Positions 1 through 8,166 of a stretch of 64,000 bases of DNA are shown in pieces. The notes beneath the pieces are model-generated. The model searched no databases and was not told the origin of the DNA. It saw nothing but the letters and a program-made list of their open reading frames with translations. Source of the DNA: Rhodanobacteraceae bacterium ZG21-1 (GTDB taxonomy: Bacteria > Pseudomonadota > Gammaproteobacteria > Xanthomonadales > Rhodanobacteraceae); contig JAJEJU010000025.1 in the NCBI GenBank assembly GCA_021390615.1, positions 1,550,001-1,614,000 of the forward strand. Direction: 5' to 3'. Numbering within the stretch: position 1 is the first letter of the stretch; each line of letters begins with the position of its first letter. The position numbers and the translations under genes are program-made.

Positions 1-630
1 CTGCCAGCGCGTGTACGTCACGCCGTGGGTCACCGGCAGCATCGGCACGCCGGCGCGCGCGTAGTCGTCGCGGCGGAAGATCGCCAGCGCCCAGAAATGC
101 GGCGGCGTCCACACGAAGATGATCAGGCACAGCTGCAGCGCGAACGGATGCAGCGCACCGGTCACCGCGGTCCAGCCCAGCACCGGCGGAATCGCGCCGG
201 CCAGGCCGCCGATCACGATGTTCTGCGGCGTGGCGCGCTTGAGGTAGGCGGTATACACCAGCGCATAGCCGATCAGGCCGGCGAAGGTGAGCAGCGCGGT
301 CAGTGCGTTGACCAGCAGCACCAGCACCAGCATCGAGACGATGCCCAGCGCGACGGCGAACAGCAGCACCTGGCGCGCGGTGAGCTGGCCGGTCGCCAGC
401 GGGCGGCGGGCGGTGCGCGCCATCAGCTTGTCGATGCGCTCGTCGATCAGGTGATTGAAGGCCGCCGCCGACGCGGAGGCCAGCCAGATGCCCAGCGTGC
501 CGAACACCAGGGCGCGCCATGGCGGAATGCCCGGCACCGCGAGGAACATGCCGATCACCGCGCAGAACACCAGCAGCGCGACCACGCGCGGCTTGGTCAG
601 CTCCAGGTATTGGCGGACGTGGCCACTCAT
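1..630 (-). CDS. ctaB: Heme O synthase (protoheme IX farnesyltransferase), 3' end cut by window
   Basis: Integral-membrane UbiA-type prenyltransferase that farnesylates protoheme IX to heme O, the precursor of heme A used by the adjacent aa3 oxidase. The visible 210 residues begin [17 protein letters not shown] and contain the aspartate-rich substrate motif NHLIDERID, a long run of hydrophobic helices, the conserved [13 protein letters not shown] segment and [12 protein letters not shown]. The C-terminal third lies outside the window. The start ATG overlaps the ctaA stop codon (ATGA), so the two genes are translationally coupled. The family assignment is secure; only the missing end is unknown. 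Confidence 0.95.
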   Translation of the reverse strand, partial: MSGHVRQYLELTKPRVVALLVFCAVIGMFLAVPGIPPWRALVFGTLGIWLASASAAAFNHLIDERIDKLMARTARRPLATGQLTARQVLLFAVALGIVSMLVLVLLVNALTALLTFAGLIGYALVYTAYLKRATPQNIVIGGLAGAIPPVLGWTAVTGALHPFALQLCLIIFVWTPPHFWALAIFRRDDYARAGVPMLPVTHGVTYTRWQ

Positions 631-1808
631 CAGACAGCCTCCATGCGATGGGAGATCGGCAGCGGCATGCGCGGCTGGGTCCGCGCGAGCGTCGCCAGCA
701 GGGTGAACAGCAGCAGTTCGGCGACGCCGTTGTGCAAGGTGGCCACCGCCAGCGGCAGGCCGAAGTGCACATTGCTGATGCCGAGCAGCACCTGGGTCAG
801 CAGCACCGCGGCCACCGCCGCGGCGAAGCCGCGCAGGCCCTGCCGGGCGAGTCGCCAGGCCAGCCAGGACAGATAGCAGAACACCACCAGCGCGCCGCCG
901 CGATGGGCAAGCTGGATCGCGCTGCGCGCCGCCATGTCGAGCACGCCGCCCTCGTAGTTCACGCCGATCCCGCGCCACAGCACGAAGCCCTGCTGGAAAT
1001 CGGTCGGCGGCAGCCACTGGCCCAGGCAGGTCGGGAAGTCGGTGCCGCAGGCCAGCGCCGCATAGTTGGAGGAAGTCCAGCCGCCCAGCGCGATCTGCGC
1101 CAGCAGCAGCACGATGCCCAGCACCACCCAGCCGCGCACGCGCGCCAGGCGCTGGTCCTCGGCGCCCACTCCGGCATAGCGCAGCGCCGCCCAGGCCAGC
1201 AGGGCGAAGGTGGTGATGCCGCCCAGCAGATGGCCGAGCACCACGACGGGCTTGAGCAGCAGGGTCACCGTCCACATGCCGAGCATGGCCTGGAAGATCA
1301 CCACGGCGAAGGCCAGCACGCTGATCCGCCAGGCGCCATGGCGCTGCAGCCGGATCGCCGCGAACAGCGGCAAGGCGATCGCCAGCGCCGCCAGCAGGGA
1401 CGAGAACACGCGTTCGCCATGCAGGTACAGACCGAGTCCGATCGCCGCGAACACCGCCGCCCCGATCAGGGTGAAGCGCACCCAGGCAGGCCGCCAGCCG
1501 GCAATCAGGGCCAGCGCGAAGACCAGGGTGCCGAGGGTGCCGGCCAGCATGCGGTGCACCTGCTCGCGCCAGGTCTTGTCGTTCTCCACCGGGCGGCCGG
1601 GAAAGGCCTGGTTCGCGCTGGCGATCTCGTGCGCATGCTCCGGCCAGGTGGCGCGACCGTAGCAGGTCGGCCAGTCCGGGCAGGACAGGCCCGCGTTGGA
1701 GAGGCGCACGAAGGCGCCGAACATCACCAGGCCGAACGCGAACAGGGCGGCGAGCAGGGTCAGGCCGCGCAGGACTTTCACGGCGGAGACGGAGGTCGGC
1801 GGCAGCAT
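630..1808 (-). CDS. ctaA: Heme A synthase (COX15/CtaA)
   Basis: Oxidises the heme O methyl group to give heme A for cytochrome aa3. The 392-residue protein fits the proteobacterial family. It has about eight membrane helices and the family features near the N-terminus: [18 protein letters not shown], then EQVHRMLAG with the conserved His. The second half repeats the pattern with [12 protein letters not shown] and QLAHRGGAL. The start chosen is MLPPTSVS, because its ATG overlaps the stop of the upstream gene (ATGA), which matches the tight coupling in this operon; the same frame stays open further upstream but reads through the neighbour. It ends in an ATGA overlap with ctaB. Confidence 0.95.
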   Translation of the reverse strand: MLPPTSVSAVKVLRGLTLLAALFAFGLVMFGAFVRLSNAGLSCPDWPTCYGRATWPEHAHEIASANQAFPGRPVENDKTWREQVHRMLAGTLGTLVFALALIAGWRPAWVRFTLIGAAVFAAIGLGLYLHGERVFSSLLAALAIALPLFAAIRLQRHGAWRISVLAFAVVIFQAMLGMWTVTLLLKPVVVLGHLLGGITTFALLAWAALRYAGVGAEDQRLARVRGWVVLGIVLLLAQIALGGWTSSNYAALACGTDFPTCLGQWLPPTDFQQGFVLWRGIGVNYEGGVLDMAARSAIQLAHRGGALVVFCYLSWLAWRLARQGLRGFAAAVAAVLLTQVLLGISNVHFGLPLAVATLHNGVAELLLFTLLATLARTQPRMPLPISHRMEAV

Positions 1809-2407
1809 CAACGGATCACCTTCTGCAGATCCTTGCGCAGCCCGGAAGGATCGAAGCCGGCAGGATAGCGCGACAGCGCGGTGCCGTCGGATTCCACCAG
1901 CAACGCGCTGACGCTGTCCGCGTCGCTCGGGCGATAGGCCGCCAGCTTGCCGTCGACGTCGTTGCCGATCTGCCAGTAGTTCCGCATGCCGTCGCGACTG
2001 CTGTCGGCGGGCGGCGCGCCGACATACAGCAGGCGCAGGCGGCCGACGTTCTGGTTGAGGGTGATGCGCGCGGCGGCCATCTTGGTCAGCACGTCGAGGC
2101 AGCGCGCGGCGCAGTCGGGGCCGGCCAGCGCGATCAGGGTGAGCCGCGGCTCGCGGTCGCGCCAGGCCCAGGCGCTGCCGTCTCCGAGCTGCACACGCAG
2201 CGCCTCGTCGGCGAAGTTGCGCTGCGGCCACACCGGCTGGCCATAGCCCTTGCCCTGCGGCTGCCAGCCCGACAGGGTCAGCAGGCCGGCGCCCAGGATC
2301 GGCGCGAGGAACACCAGCAGGATCAACAGGAACTTCAGCCGGCTGCGGCGCAGTCGGGCCGGATCGTGCGCATCGGCGCGGGAGGCGTGCGGATGGGTGG
2401 AGTTCAT
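1808..2407 (-). CDS. Membrane-anchored SCO/thioredoxin-like cytochrome oxidase assembly protein
   Basis: A 199-residue protein with one N-terminal membrane helix (about residues 24-45) and a periplasmic domain of thioredoxin-like appearance. A CxxxC pair (C99 and C103, in GPDCAARC) sits where SCO copper chaperones carry their CPxxC motif, after a strand of type LTLIALAG. It occupies the position between SURF1 and ctaA where Pseudomonas has an uncharacterised gene of the same kind. A role in copper delivery or redox control of the CuA/CuB sites is inference. It overlaps both neighbours by a few bases. The conserved distal His of true SCO proteins is not obvious, so it may not bind copper. Confidence 0.8.
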   Translation of the reverse strand: MNSTHPHASRADAHDPARLRRSRLKFLLILLVFLAPILGAGLLTLSGWQPQGKGYGQPVWPQRNFADEALRVQLGDGSAWAWRDREPRLTLIALAGPDCAARCLDVLTKMAAARITLNQNVGRLRLLYVGAPPADSSRDGMRNYWQIGNDVDGKLAAYRPSDADSVSALLVESDGTALSRYPAGFDPSGLRKDLQKVIR

Positions 2408-3150
2408 GCTCGGAGGCTCGGTTCGCGCGGACCGCGACGCTTGCGGTGCAGGACAAGGAAGATCACCACCGCGGCGACCGCGAAGGCGAACCATTGGAAG
2501 GCATAGGCCCGATGCCGCGCTGGCGGCATCGAGGAGAAATCGACACTGTGCCGGCGCGTGTAGACCGAGGCCGGGTCGGGATCCAGCGCAAGCACCCAGG
2601 GATACAGCGGCTGGCCGAGATCGTGGCTCAGCTGGCCCAGGTCCAGGTAGATCGTGCTCTTCGGCCAGCGGCTTTGCTGCGCCAGCGCATCGCCGCCCAT
2701 CTCGAAGCCGTGCCCGGGCGGCGGCTGGTACAGCCCCTGCAAGGCCACCGGACCGGCAGGCAGCGCCGGCGGCTCCGGCAGGTGGCCGTCGCCGCTGCCC
2801 GGCAGAAAGCCGAGATCGACCAGCAGCAGGGGACCGTGCGGATCCAGCTGCAGCGGCACGTAGACCTCGGCTCCGCCGCGCTCGTCGTGCTGCGGGTTGT
2901 CCAGCAGATAGACGCGATCGGCCCGATACGAACCGCCGGCCCGCACCCGCCGCGGCATGCCGTCCGCCGGTGCGGAGGGGGCGCGGTCGAACGCCTGCTG
3001 CGGCGCCACCAGCGCTGCGGCATACCGTCGCACGAGCGCTTCCTTTTCCTGCGCGCGATGCAGCTGCCAGACGCCCAGACGCAGGAATAGCAGCACTCCG
3101 GCGAGGGTCAGCAGCACGGCGTACCAGCGCGGACGGCGCAACTGAATCAA
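2404..3150 (-). CDS. SURF1 family cytochrome c oxidase assembly protein
   Basis: SURF1 (Shy1) assists heme A insertion into subunit I. The 248-residue protein has the family layout: an N-terminal membrane helix (about residues 11-27, followed by LGVWQLHRAQEKEAL), a periplasmic beta-rich domain with YLLDNPQ and LLVDLGFLPGS, and a C-terminal helix preceded by HRAYAFQWFAFA. The start is a TTG. It is chosen because a perfect GGAGG ribosome binding site lies at 3157-3161, six bases upstream, and because the protein then begins just before the first helix as in homologues. It overlaps the next gene of the run by four bases. Confidence 0.92.
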   Translation of the reverse strand: MIQLRRPRWYAVLLTLAGVLLFLRLGVWQLHRAQEKEALVRRYAAALVAPQQAFDRAPSAPADGMPRRVRAGGSYRADRVYLLDNPQHDERGGAEVYVPLQLDPHGPLLLVDLGFLPGSGDGHLPEPPALPAGPVALQGLYQPPPGHGFEMGGDALAQQSRWPKSTIYLDLGQLSHDLGQPLYPWVLALDPDPASVYTRRHSVDFSSMPPARHRAYAFQWFAFAVAAVVIFLVLHRKRRGPREPSLRA

Positions 3151-3209
3151 GCAGCGCCTCCGCGTCTGGCCGCTATACTGCAGGCGTCTTGGTCGTTCGG
3201 ATCAGTCAC

Positions 3210-3431
3210 GTGGAAACCGTCTACAAATATGCGCTGGTGCTCATGTTCCTGGTGGTGGTGTTCAACCTGGGCCAGGCGCTGTACTACATGATGACCGACA
3301 AGGAGGGCAGCAAGCGCACCGCCTGGGCGCTGACCCGGCGCATCGGCCTGTCGCTGCTGCTGATCGCGATGGTGATCGTCGGCATCAAGCTCGGCTGGCT
3401 GCACCCTCATGGCGTGGGTCAGTCATTGTAG
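3210..3431 (+). CDS. Twin transmembrane protein (DUF2909-like)
   Basis: A 73-residue protein made of two membrane helices (about residues 6-27 and 43-62) joined by a charged loop, MTDKEGSKR. This is the pattern of the small twin-TM proteins found beside SURF1 and subunit III in many aa3 oxidase loci. It runs divergently from the SURF1 gene. GTG at 3210 is chosen because it gives the family-typical start (ETVYKYALVL); no ATG is available upstream of the first helix. A TATACT -10 element lies at 3174-3179, 30 bases upstream, without a clear -35. Its molecular role is unknown, and a part in oxidase assembly is inferred from the neighbourhood alone. Confidence 0.85.
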   Translation: METVYKYALVLMFLVVVFNLGQALYYMMTDKEGSKRTAWALTRRIGLSLLLIAMVIVGIKLGWLHPHGVGQSL

Positions 3432-3501
3432 CGGCGCGCCCGGCGGCGTGCGCCGCCTGCGACCTTCGCTCCCGCGCCACCACGCTCGCCGAGCAGCCAC
3501 G

Positions 3502-3526
3502 AAAAAGCCCGCCATCGGCGGGCTTT
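3502..3526. terminator. Bidirectional intrinsic terminator
   Basis: A GC stem (AAGCCCGCC / GGCGGGCTT) with a three-base loop, flanked by an A-run on the left and a T-run on the right, so it can work in both directions. It lies between the convergent twin-TM gene and ctaE and would end both transcripts. Confidence 0.85.
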
Positions 3527-3670
3527 TTGTTGTCGCGATGAAATCCTGCGATGGCATGGCCGCTGCAGCCGATGAAACCCATGCCTCGCAAAACCCCATC
3601 GCGTACATCCGATCCTGCGGCCCTGCTCTTTGCGGCATCGACGCCGCGCGGAGCTGCAGGCCGCGCGGAA

Positions 3671-4558
3671 TTACAGGATGTAGACGAACATGAACAGGCC
3701 CAGCCACACCACGTCGACGAAGTGCCAGTACCAGGCCACCGCCTCGAAGCCGAAGTGGTGTTCCTTGTTGAAGTGGCCGCGCAGCACGCGCAACCAGATC
3801 ACCGCCAGCATGATCGTGCCCAGCGTCACGTGCATGCCGTGGAAGCCGGTGAGCATGAAGAAGGTGGAGCCGTACACGCCGCTCTGCAGGGTCAGGTTGA
3901 GTTCCCGGTAGGCCTCGATGTACTCGTGCGCCTGGCAGTACAGGAAGGTGGCGCCGAGCAGCACGGTGAAGCCCAGGAAGGCCAACACCTTGCCGCGATG
4001 GCCGGCCTTCAGCGCATGGTGCGCGATGGTCACGGTGACGCTGGAAGACAGCAGGATCAGCGTGTTCAGCAGCGGCAGGCCCCACGGCACCACCGTCTCG
4101 AAGTGGCCGCCGACGTGGCCCGGGCCACCGCCGCCGCTGGCGCCCCAGGCGGCCGAGTAGTCGCTCCACAGGAACTGGTGGGTCAGCACGCCGTGGCCTT
4201 CGCCGCCCAGCCACGGCACCGCGTACATGCGGGCGTAGAACAGTGCGCCGAAGAAGGCGCCGAAGAACATCACCTCGGAGAAGATGAACCACATCATGCC
4301 CATGCGGAACGAGCGGTCCACCTGGCTGTTGTAGCTGCCGGCCAGCGATTCCCGGATCACCGAGCGGAACCAGCCGAAGAACATGAACAGGATGCCAAGC
4401 ACGCCGATGCCCAGCAGGCTCTCGCCGAAGCCCGCCTCGCCCGGCTCGGCGTTGAGCCAGTGCGCCGCCCCGAACACGGTGACGAACATCACTATGGCGG
4501 CCACGAACGGCCAGTAGCTCTTGCTCGGTACGAAGTAGATGTCTTGCTGCTGACCCAT
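3671..4558 (-). CDS. ctaE: Cytochrome c oxidase subunit III
   Basis: Subunit III of the aa3 terminal oxidase, a seven-helix membrane protein that stabilises subunit I and proton uptake. The 295-residue length is normal. Family marks include RMGMMWFIFSEVMFFGAFF, the central segment LPLLNTLILLSSSVTVTIAHHAL and the C-terminal FHGMHVTLG and WYWHFVDVVWLGLF. It is the last structural gene of the ctaC-ctaD-ORF-ctaE series and ends before the bidirectional terminator. A GGGAAA ribosome binding site precedes the ATG. Confidence 0.97.
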   Translation of the reverse strand: MGQQQDIYFVPSKSYWPFVAAIVMFVTVFGAAHWLNAEPGEAGFGESLLGIGVLGILFMFFGWFRSVIRESLAGSYNSQVDRSFRMGMMWFIFSEVMFFGAFFGALFYARMYAVPWLGGEGHGVLTHQFLWSDYSAAWGASGGGGPGHVGGHFETVVPWGLPLLNTLILLSSSVTVTIAHHALKAGHRGKVLAFLGFTVLLGATFLYCQAHEYIEAYRELNLTLQSGVYGSTFFMLTGFHGMHVTLGTIMLAVIWLRVLRGHFNKEHHFGFEAVAWYWHFVDVVWLGLFMFVYIL

Positions 4559-4606
4559 GGTGATTTCCCGTGGATGTACCTGGTGTTCCGCGCCCGCCGC
4601 GAACGG

Positions 4607-4765
4607 CTAGTGCGCAGGCCCCGCATGCTGAAGCCAGACCATCTGCAGGATCGAGAACAGGAAGAACGCCACGGCGAAAGCCGCGACGATCAGCGCGGTG
4701 CGGCGCGCCTTCCTCAGGCGCTGCGCCTGACCCGGATCCTTCATCACTTGCGGCTGGCTCATCAT
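4607..4765 (-). CDS. Small single-pass membrane protein between ctaD and ctaE
   Basis: A 52-codon frame (MMSQPQVMKDPGQAQ to LQHAGPAH) with a basic stretch (RLRKARR) followed by one membrane helix (about residues 24-44). It lies in the ctaD-ctaE gap, where related bacteria carry ctaG (Cox11) and often a very short helix-bearing assembly peptide. It is too short to be judged by homology from sequence alone. Support comes from the co-directional position, the double ATG start and the basic-cytoplasmic/helix pattern. Function is unknown; a small oxidase subunit or assembly factor is inference. Confidence 0.65.
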   Translation of the reverse strand: MMSQPQVMKDPGQAQRLRKARRTALIVAAFAVAFFLFSILQMVWLQHAGPAH

Positions 4766-4820
4766 TGGCTGGGATGGTTCCTGCGGCGGCGCATGGGCGC
4801 CGCAGCGATCGAATGTCTGG

Positions 4821-6437
4821 TCAATGGTCGACGTGGCCGTGGGCGAGATCCTCGTCGTGGATCACCGGCGGCACGTCGAAGGTGTGGAATGGCGCCGGCG
4901 ACGGCACCGTCCACTCCAGGCCCTTGGCGCCTTCCCACACGCGGTCGGTGGCCTTCTTCTTGGAGAACCACACCGCGTGGACGATCACGCCGAGGAAGAT
5001 CAGCTGCGAGGCGCCGAACAGGAAGCCGCCGATCGAGCTGATCATGTTGAAGTTGGCGAAGGCCACGTTGTAGTCCGGGATACGGCGCGGCATGCCGGCC
5101 AGGCCCAGGAAGTGCTGCGGGAAGAACAGCACGTTGACCCAGATCACCGAATTCCAGAAGTGGATCTTGCCCCAGGTCTCCGAGTACATGCGGCCGGTCC
5201 ACTTCGGCAGCCAGTAGTAGCTGGCGGCGATGATCGCGAACAGCGCGCCGGTCACCAGCACGTAGTGGAAGTGCGCCACCACGAAGTAGGTGTCGTGGTA
5301 CTGGAAGTCCGCCGGCACCAGCGCCAGCATCAGGCCGGAGAAGCCGCCGATGGTGAACAGGATGACGAAGGCGATGGCGAACAGCATCGGCGTCTCGAAG
5401 GTCATCGAGCCGCCCCACATGGTGCTGACCCAGTTGAACACCTTGATGCCGGTGGGCACCGCGATCAGCATGGTCGCGTACATGAAGAAGATTTCGGCGC
5501 CCAGCGGCAGGCCCACCGCGAACATGTGGTGTGCCCACACGATGAAGGACAGGAAGGCGATCGAGGCGATCGCGAACACCATCGCCTTGTAGCCGAAGAT
5601 CGGCTTGCGCGCGAAGGTCGGGATGATCTCCGAGATGATCCCGAACGCCGGCAGGATCATGATGTACACCTCGGGATGCCCGAAGAACCAGAAGATGTGC
5701 TGGAACAGCACCGGGTCGCCGCCGCCGGCGGCGTTGAAGAAGCTGGTGCCGAAGTACTTGTCGGTGAGCAGCATGGTCACCGCGCCGGCCAGCACCGGCA
5801 TCACCGCGATCAGCAGGAAAGCGGTGATCAGCCAGCTCCACACGAACACCGGCATCTTCAGCAGGTCCATGCCGGGCGCGCGCATGTTGAGGATGGTGGC
5901 GATGATGTTGATCGCGCCCATGATCGAGCTGATGCCCATCAAGTGCACCGCGAACACCACGTAGGCCACCGAATCGCCCTGCAGCGACAGCGGCGGGTAC
6001 ATGGTCCAGCCGCCGGCGGGGCCGCCGCCGGGCAGGAACAGGGTGGACAGCAGCAGGGTGAAGGCGAACGGCAGGATCCAGAACGAGAGGTTGTTCATGC
6101 GCGGCAGCGCCATGTCCGGCGCGCCGATCATCAACGGGATCATCCAGTTACCCAGGCCGACGAAGGCCGGCATGATCGCGCCGAAGATCATCACCAGCGC
6201 ATGCATGGTGGTCATCTCGTTGAAGAAGTACGGCTGCACCAGCTGCATGCCCGGCTTGAACAGCTCGGCGCGGATCACCATCGCGAAGCTGCCGCCGATG
6301 AACAGCATGGTCAGCGAGAAGACCAGGTACAGCGTCCCGATGTCCTTGTGGTTGGTGGACATGCACCAGCGCGTGAAGAAATTCTTCGGGGCGCCGTGAT
6401 GATCGTCGTGGTGATCGTGGGTGGCTGCGTGGGCCAT
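4821..6437 (-). CDS. ctaD: Cytochrome c oxidase subunit I
   Basis: Catalytic heme-copper subunit of the aa3 oxidase; it reduces O2 and pumps protons. The 538-residue protein has 12 predicted helices and the expected ligands: the CuB His in FGHPEVYIMILPAFG (with the cross-linked Tyr), the WAHHMFAVG His pair, and HFHYVLVTG carrying the heme a3 and heme a ligands. The N-terminus is unusually His/Asp-rich (ATHDHHDDHHGAP) before the conserved RWCMSTNHKDIGTLY. It follows ctaC with 53 bases between and is preceded by an AGAGG-type ribosome binding site. Confidence 0.98.
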   Translation of the reverse strand: MAHAATHDHHDDHHGAPKNFFTRWCMSTNHKDIGTLYLVFSLTMLFIGGSFAMVIRAELFKPGMQLVQPYFFNEMTTMHALVMIFGAIMPAFVGLGNWMIPLMIGAPDMALPRMNNLSFWILPFAFTLLLSTLFLPGGGPAGGWTMYPPLSLQGDSVAYVVFAVHLMGISSIMGAINIIATILNMRAPGMDLLKMPVFVWSWLITAFLLIAVMPVLAGAVTMLLTDKYFGTSFFNAAGGGDPVLFQHIFWFFGHPEVYIMILPAFGIISEIIPTFARKPIFGYKAMVFAIASIAFLSFIVWAHHMFAVGLPLGAEIFFMYATMLIAVPTGIKVFNWVSTMWGGSMTFETPMLFAIAFVILFTIGGFSGLMLALVPADFQYHDTYFVVAHFHYVLVTGALFAIIAASYYWLPKWTGRMYSETWGKIHFWNSVIWVNVLFFPQHFLGLAGMPRRIPDYNVAFANFNMISSIGGFLFGASQLIFLGVIVHAVWFSKKKATDRVWEGAKGLEWTVPSPAPFHTFDVPPVIHDEDLAHGHVDH

Positions 6438-6490
6438 GACCTTGCACCTCTACCTGATACGTAACTTGGATGGGCCGAACGGAACGGGGA

Positions 6491-7453
6491 TCAGCCCTGA
6501 TGGCTCGGCGCGGGGGCAATCTGCGCGGTCTTCGGCGCCTGCGCGGTCGAGGCGGCCGCCGGTGCGGGCGGCGCGGCCTTGGCCTGCTGGTCGGCCAGCC
6601 ACTTCTCGAACTCCGCCTTAGGCAACGCCTTCACCACGATCGGCATGAAGCCGTGGTCCTGGCCGCACAGCTCGGCGCACTGGCCGCGGTAGGTGCCGGG
6701 CTCGCGGATGTTGGTCCAGGCCGAATTGACGATGCCGGGGATGGCGTCCATCTTCCAGCCCAGCTGCGGCACCCACCAGGAGTGGATCACGTCGCCGGCG
6801 GTGATTACGAAGCGGATCTTGGTGTCGACCGGCACCACCAGCGGGTGGTCCACGTCGATCAGATAGGTGTTGTAGCCGTCGCTCGCCTTCACCGCGTTCG
6901 GGTCCAGCCCGGAGTTGAGCTGGCGGGTCTCGTCGCTGCGGCTGTCGAGCTTGGACATGAAGCCGACCTTGTCGATCGCCTTGCCCTTGTAGTCGACGTA
7001 GTCGTAGCGCCACTTCCACTGGTAGCCGGTGACCTTCACCGTCATCTGCGAGCCGGTGGTGTCGGCGAAGCTGCGCAGGCCGCCGGTGCCCATGTAGGCC
7101 AGCACGATCAGGATCAGCACCGGGACCGTGGTCCAGACGATTTCCACCTTGGTGTTGTGCGCCCACTTCTCGGCCACCGCACCGCGCGATTTGCGGAAGC
7201 GGAACATGGCGATGAACATGGCGCCGAACACCAGGATGCCGATCACCGTGCATACGCCCAGCACGACGTTGTTCAACATGTAGGGGGTGGGCGACCACTC
7301 GGTCACGCCACGGGTCATGTTCAACTGGCCGGGCTCGGGGTTGGCCCAGGCCGCGCCGCTGGCGGAAGCGAGAATGGCGGTCGTCCATGCCACTGCACGC
7401 TTGAGGGGGACTGCTCGCTTGAAACCGTCAGGCCTGATGCCGCCACATGTCAT
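6491..7453 (-). CDS. ctaC: Cytochrome c oxidase subunit II
   Basis: Carries the CuA centre that accepts electrons from cytochrome c. It has a signal peptide (to about ...SGAAWA), two membrane helices (about residues 58-80 and 102-120), then the periplasmic cupredoxin domain. CuA ligands are visible: DVIHSWWVP (His) and CAELCGQDHGFM (Cys, Cys, His, Met). A Pro/Ala-rich tail follows. The ATG at 7453 is preferred over the in-frame GTG at 7462 because an AAAGGTG ribosome binding site sits at proper spacing only for the former. No C-terminal cytochrome c domain is present, so this is the plain aa3 type. Confidence 0.97.
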   Translation of the reverse strand: MTCGGIRPDGFKRAVPLKRAVAWTTAILASASGAAWANPEPGQLNMTRGVTEWSPTPYMLNNVVLGVCTVIGILVFGAMFIAMFRFRKSRGAVAEKWAHNTKVEIVWTTVPVLILIVLAYMGTGGLRSFADTTGSQMTVKVTGYQWKWRYDYVDYKGKAIDKVGFMSKLDSRSDETRQLNSGLDPNAVKASDGYNTYLIDVDHPLVVPVDTKIRFVITAGDVIHSWWVPQLGWKMDAIPGIVNSAWTNIREPGTYRGQCAELCGQDHGFMPIVVKALPKAEFEKWLADQQAKAAPPAPAAASTAQAPKTAQIAPAPSHQG

Positions 7454-7473
7454 GTCTTGCACCTTTGTTGAAC

Positions 7474-7959
7474 CTACCTGCGTTCCTGGCCTTTGAGGTC
7501 GGCCAGCAACACCTTGAGTTTCATTGACAGCTCGGCGCGTTCCCCTTCGGCGAGGAAAGCTCCAATTTCCAGCTCACGCCCGTGCGACGACAACAGCAAA
7601 CGATCATGCCCACGGCCCGGCGCCAGCAGCACGCGCACCCAGTACGGCTGGAAGCGCACGCGCCGCCGATCCGGCAACGAATACACCTCCAGCGACGCAA
7701 CGTCGAGGGTGATGCGTTCGCCGCGATCGCCTGCGCGCCAGGCCAGGCCGAGCGCGAAAGCCATCGCCGAGGATTCGGCCAGGGCGAACAGCGGAGCGAA
7801 CACATTCCCCTGCCAAGCACCCAGACCTGCCGTCGTCAGCGCCAGTGCCGCCAGAACCGCGATCAGCCGACGCAGGCCGCGGCGGCTTAGGGTGCGATTG
7901 GGCCTGAGCCACATCGTCACGCTGGGCACACCGGCGGCGGCTGGTCGTAGCACGATCAT
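7474..7959 (-). CDS. DUF2244 integral membrane protein
   Basis: A 161-residue protein of the DUF2244 family: the LRPNRTLSRRGL opening, two close membrane helices (about residues 32-48 and 52-72), then a small beta domain with WRAGDRGERITLD and the RVRFQPYWVRV strand. It lies directly upstream of ctaC in the same direction, 20 bases away, as in other proteobacteria where it accompanies oxidase genes. Biochemical function is unknown. No clear ribosome binding site precedes the ATG, and an internal ATG (residue 16) is an alternative start. Confidence 0.8.
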   Translation of the reverse strand: MIVLRPAAAGVPSVTMWLRPNRTLSRRGLRRLIAVLAALALTTAGLGAWQGNVFAPLFALAESSAMAFALGLAWRAGDRGERITLDVASLEVYSLPDRRRVRFQPYWVRVLLAPGRGHDRLLLSSHGRELEIGAFLAEGERAELSMKLKVLLADLKGQERR

Positions 7960-8120
7960 CGAGAGTCCGGCGTGCCTTGAACATCGCGATGATAGGCCGC
8001 GGCGCCACCAGGGGCAAGAATGCCGCAGTCCCTGTCAGGGCCATCCGGGCTGTGCTAGGAACCGCGTCACGCGCCGTTCCACACCTTGCCGCACGGATGC
8101 GGGCGCAGGCATGGGCGGCG

Positions 8121-8126
8121 TACAAT
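8121..8126 (+). promoter_or_regulatory. -10-like element upstream of putA
   Basis: TACAAT lies 40 bases before the chosen putA start. No good -35 hexamer is found at 16-18 bases, so this is only a possible promoter. Confidence 0.35.
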
Positions 8127-8166
8127 TCTGCGTTCCCCATCGCCCACCCGATCACACCGGCCTGCC

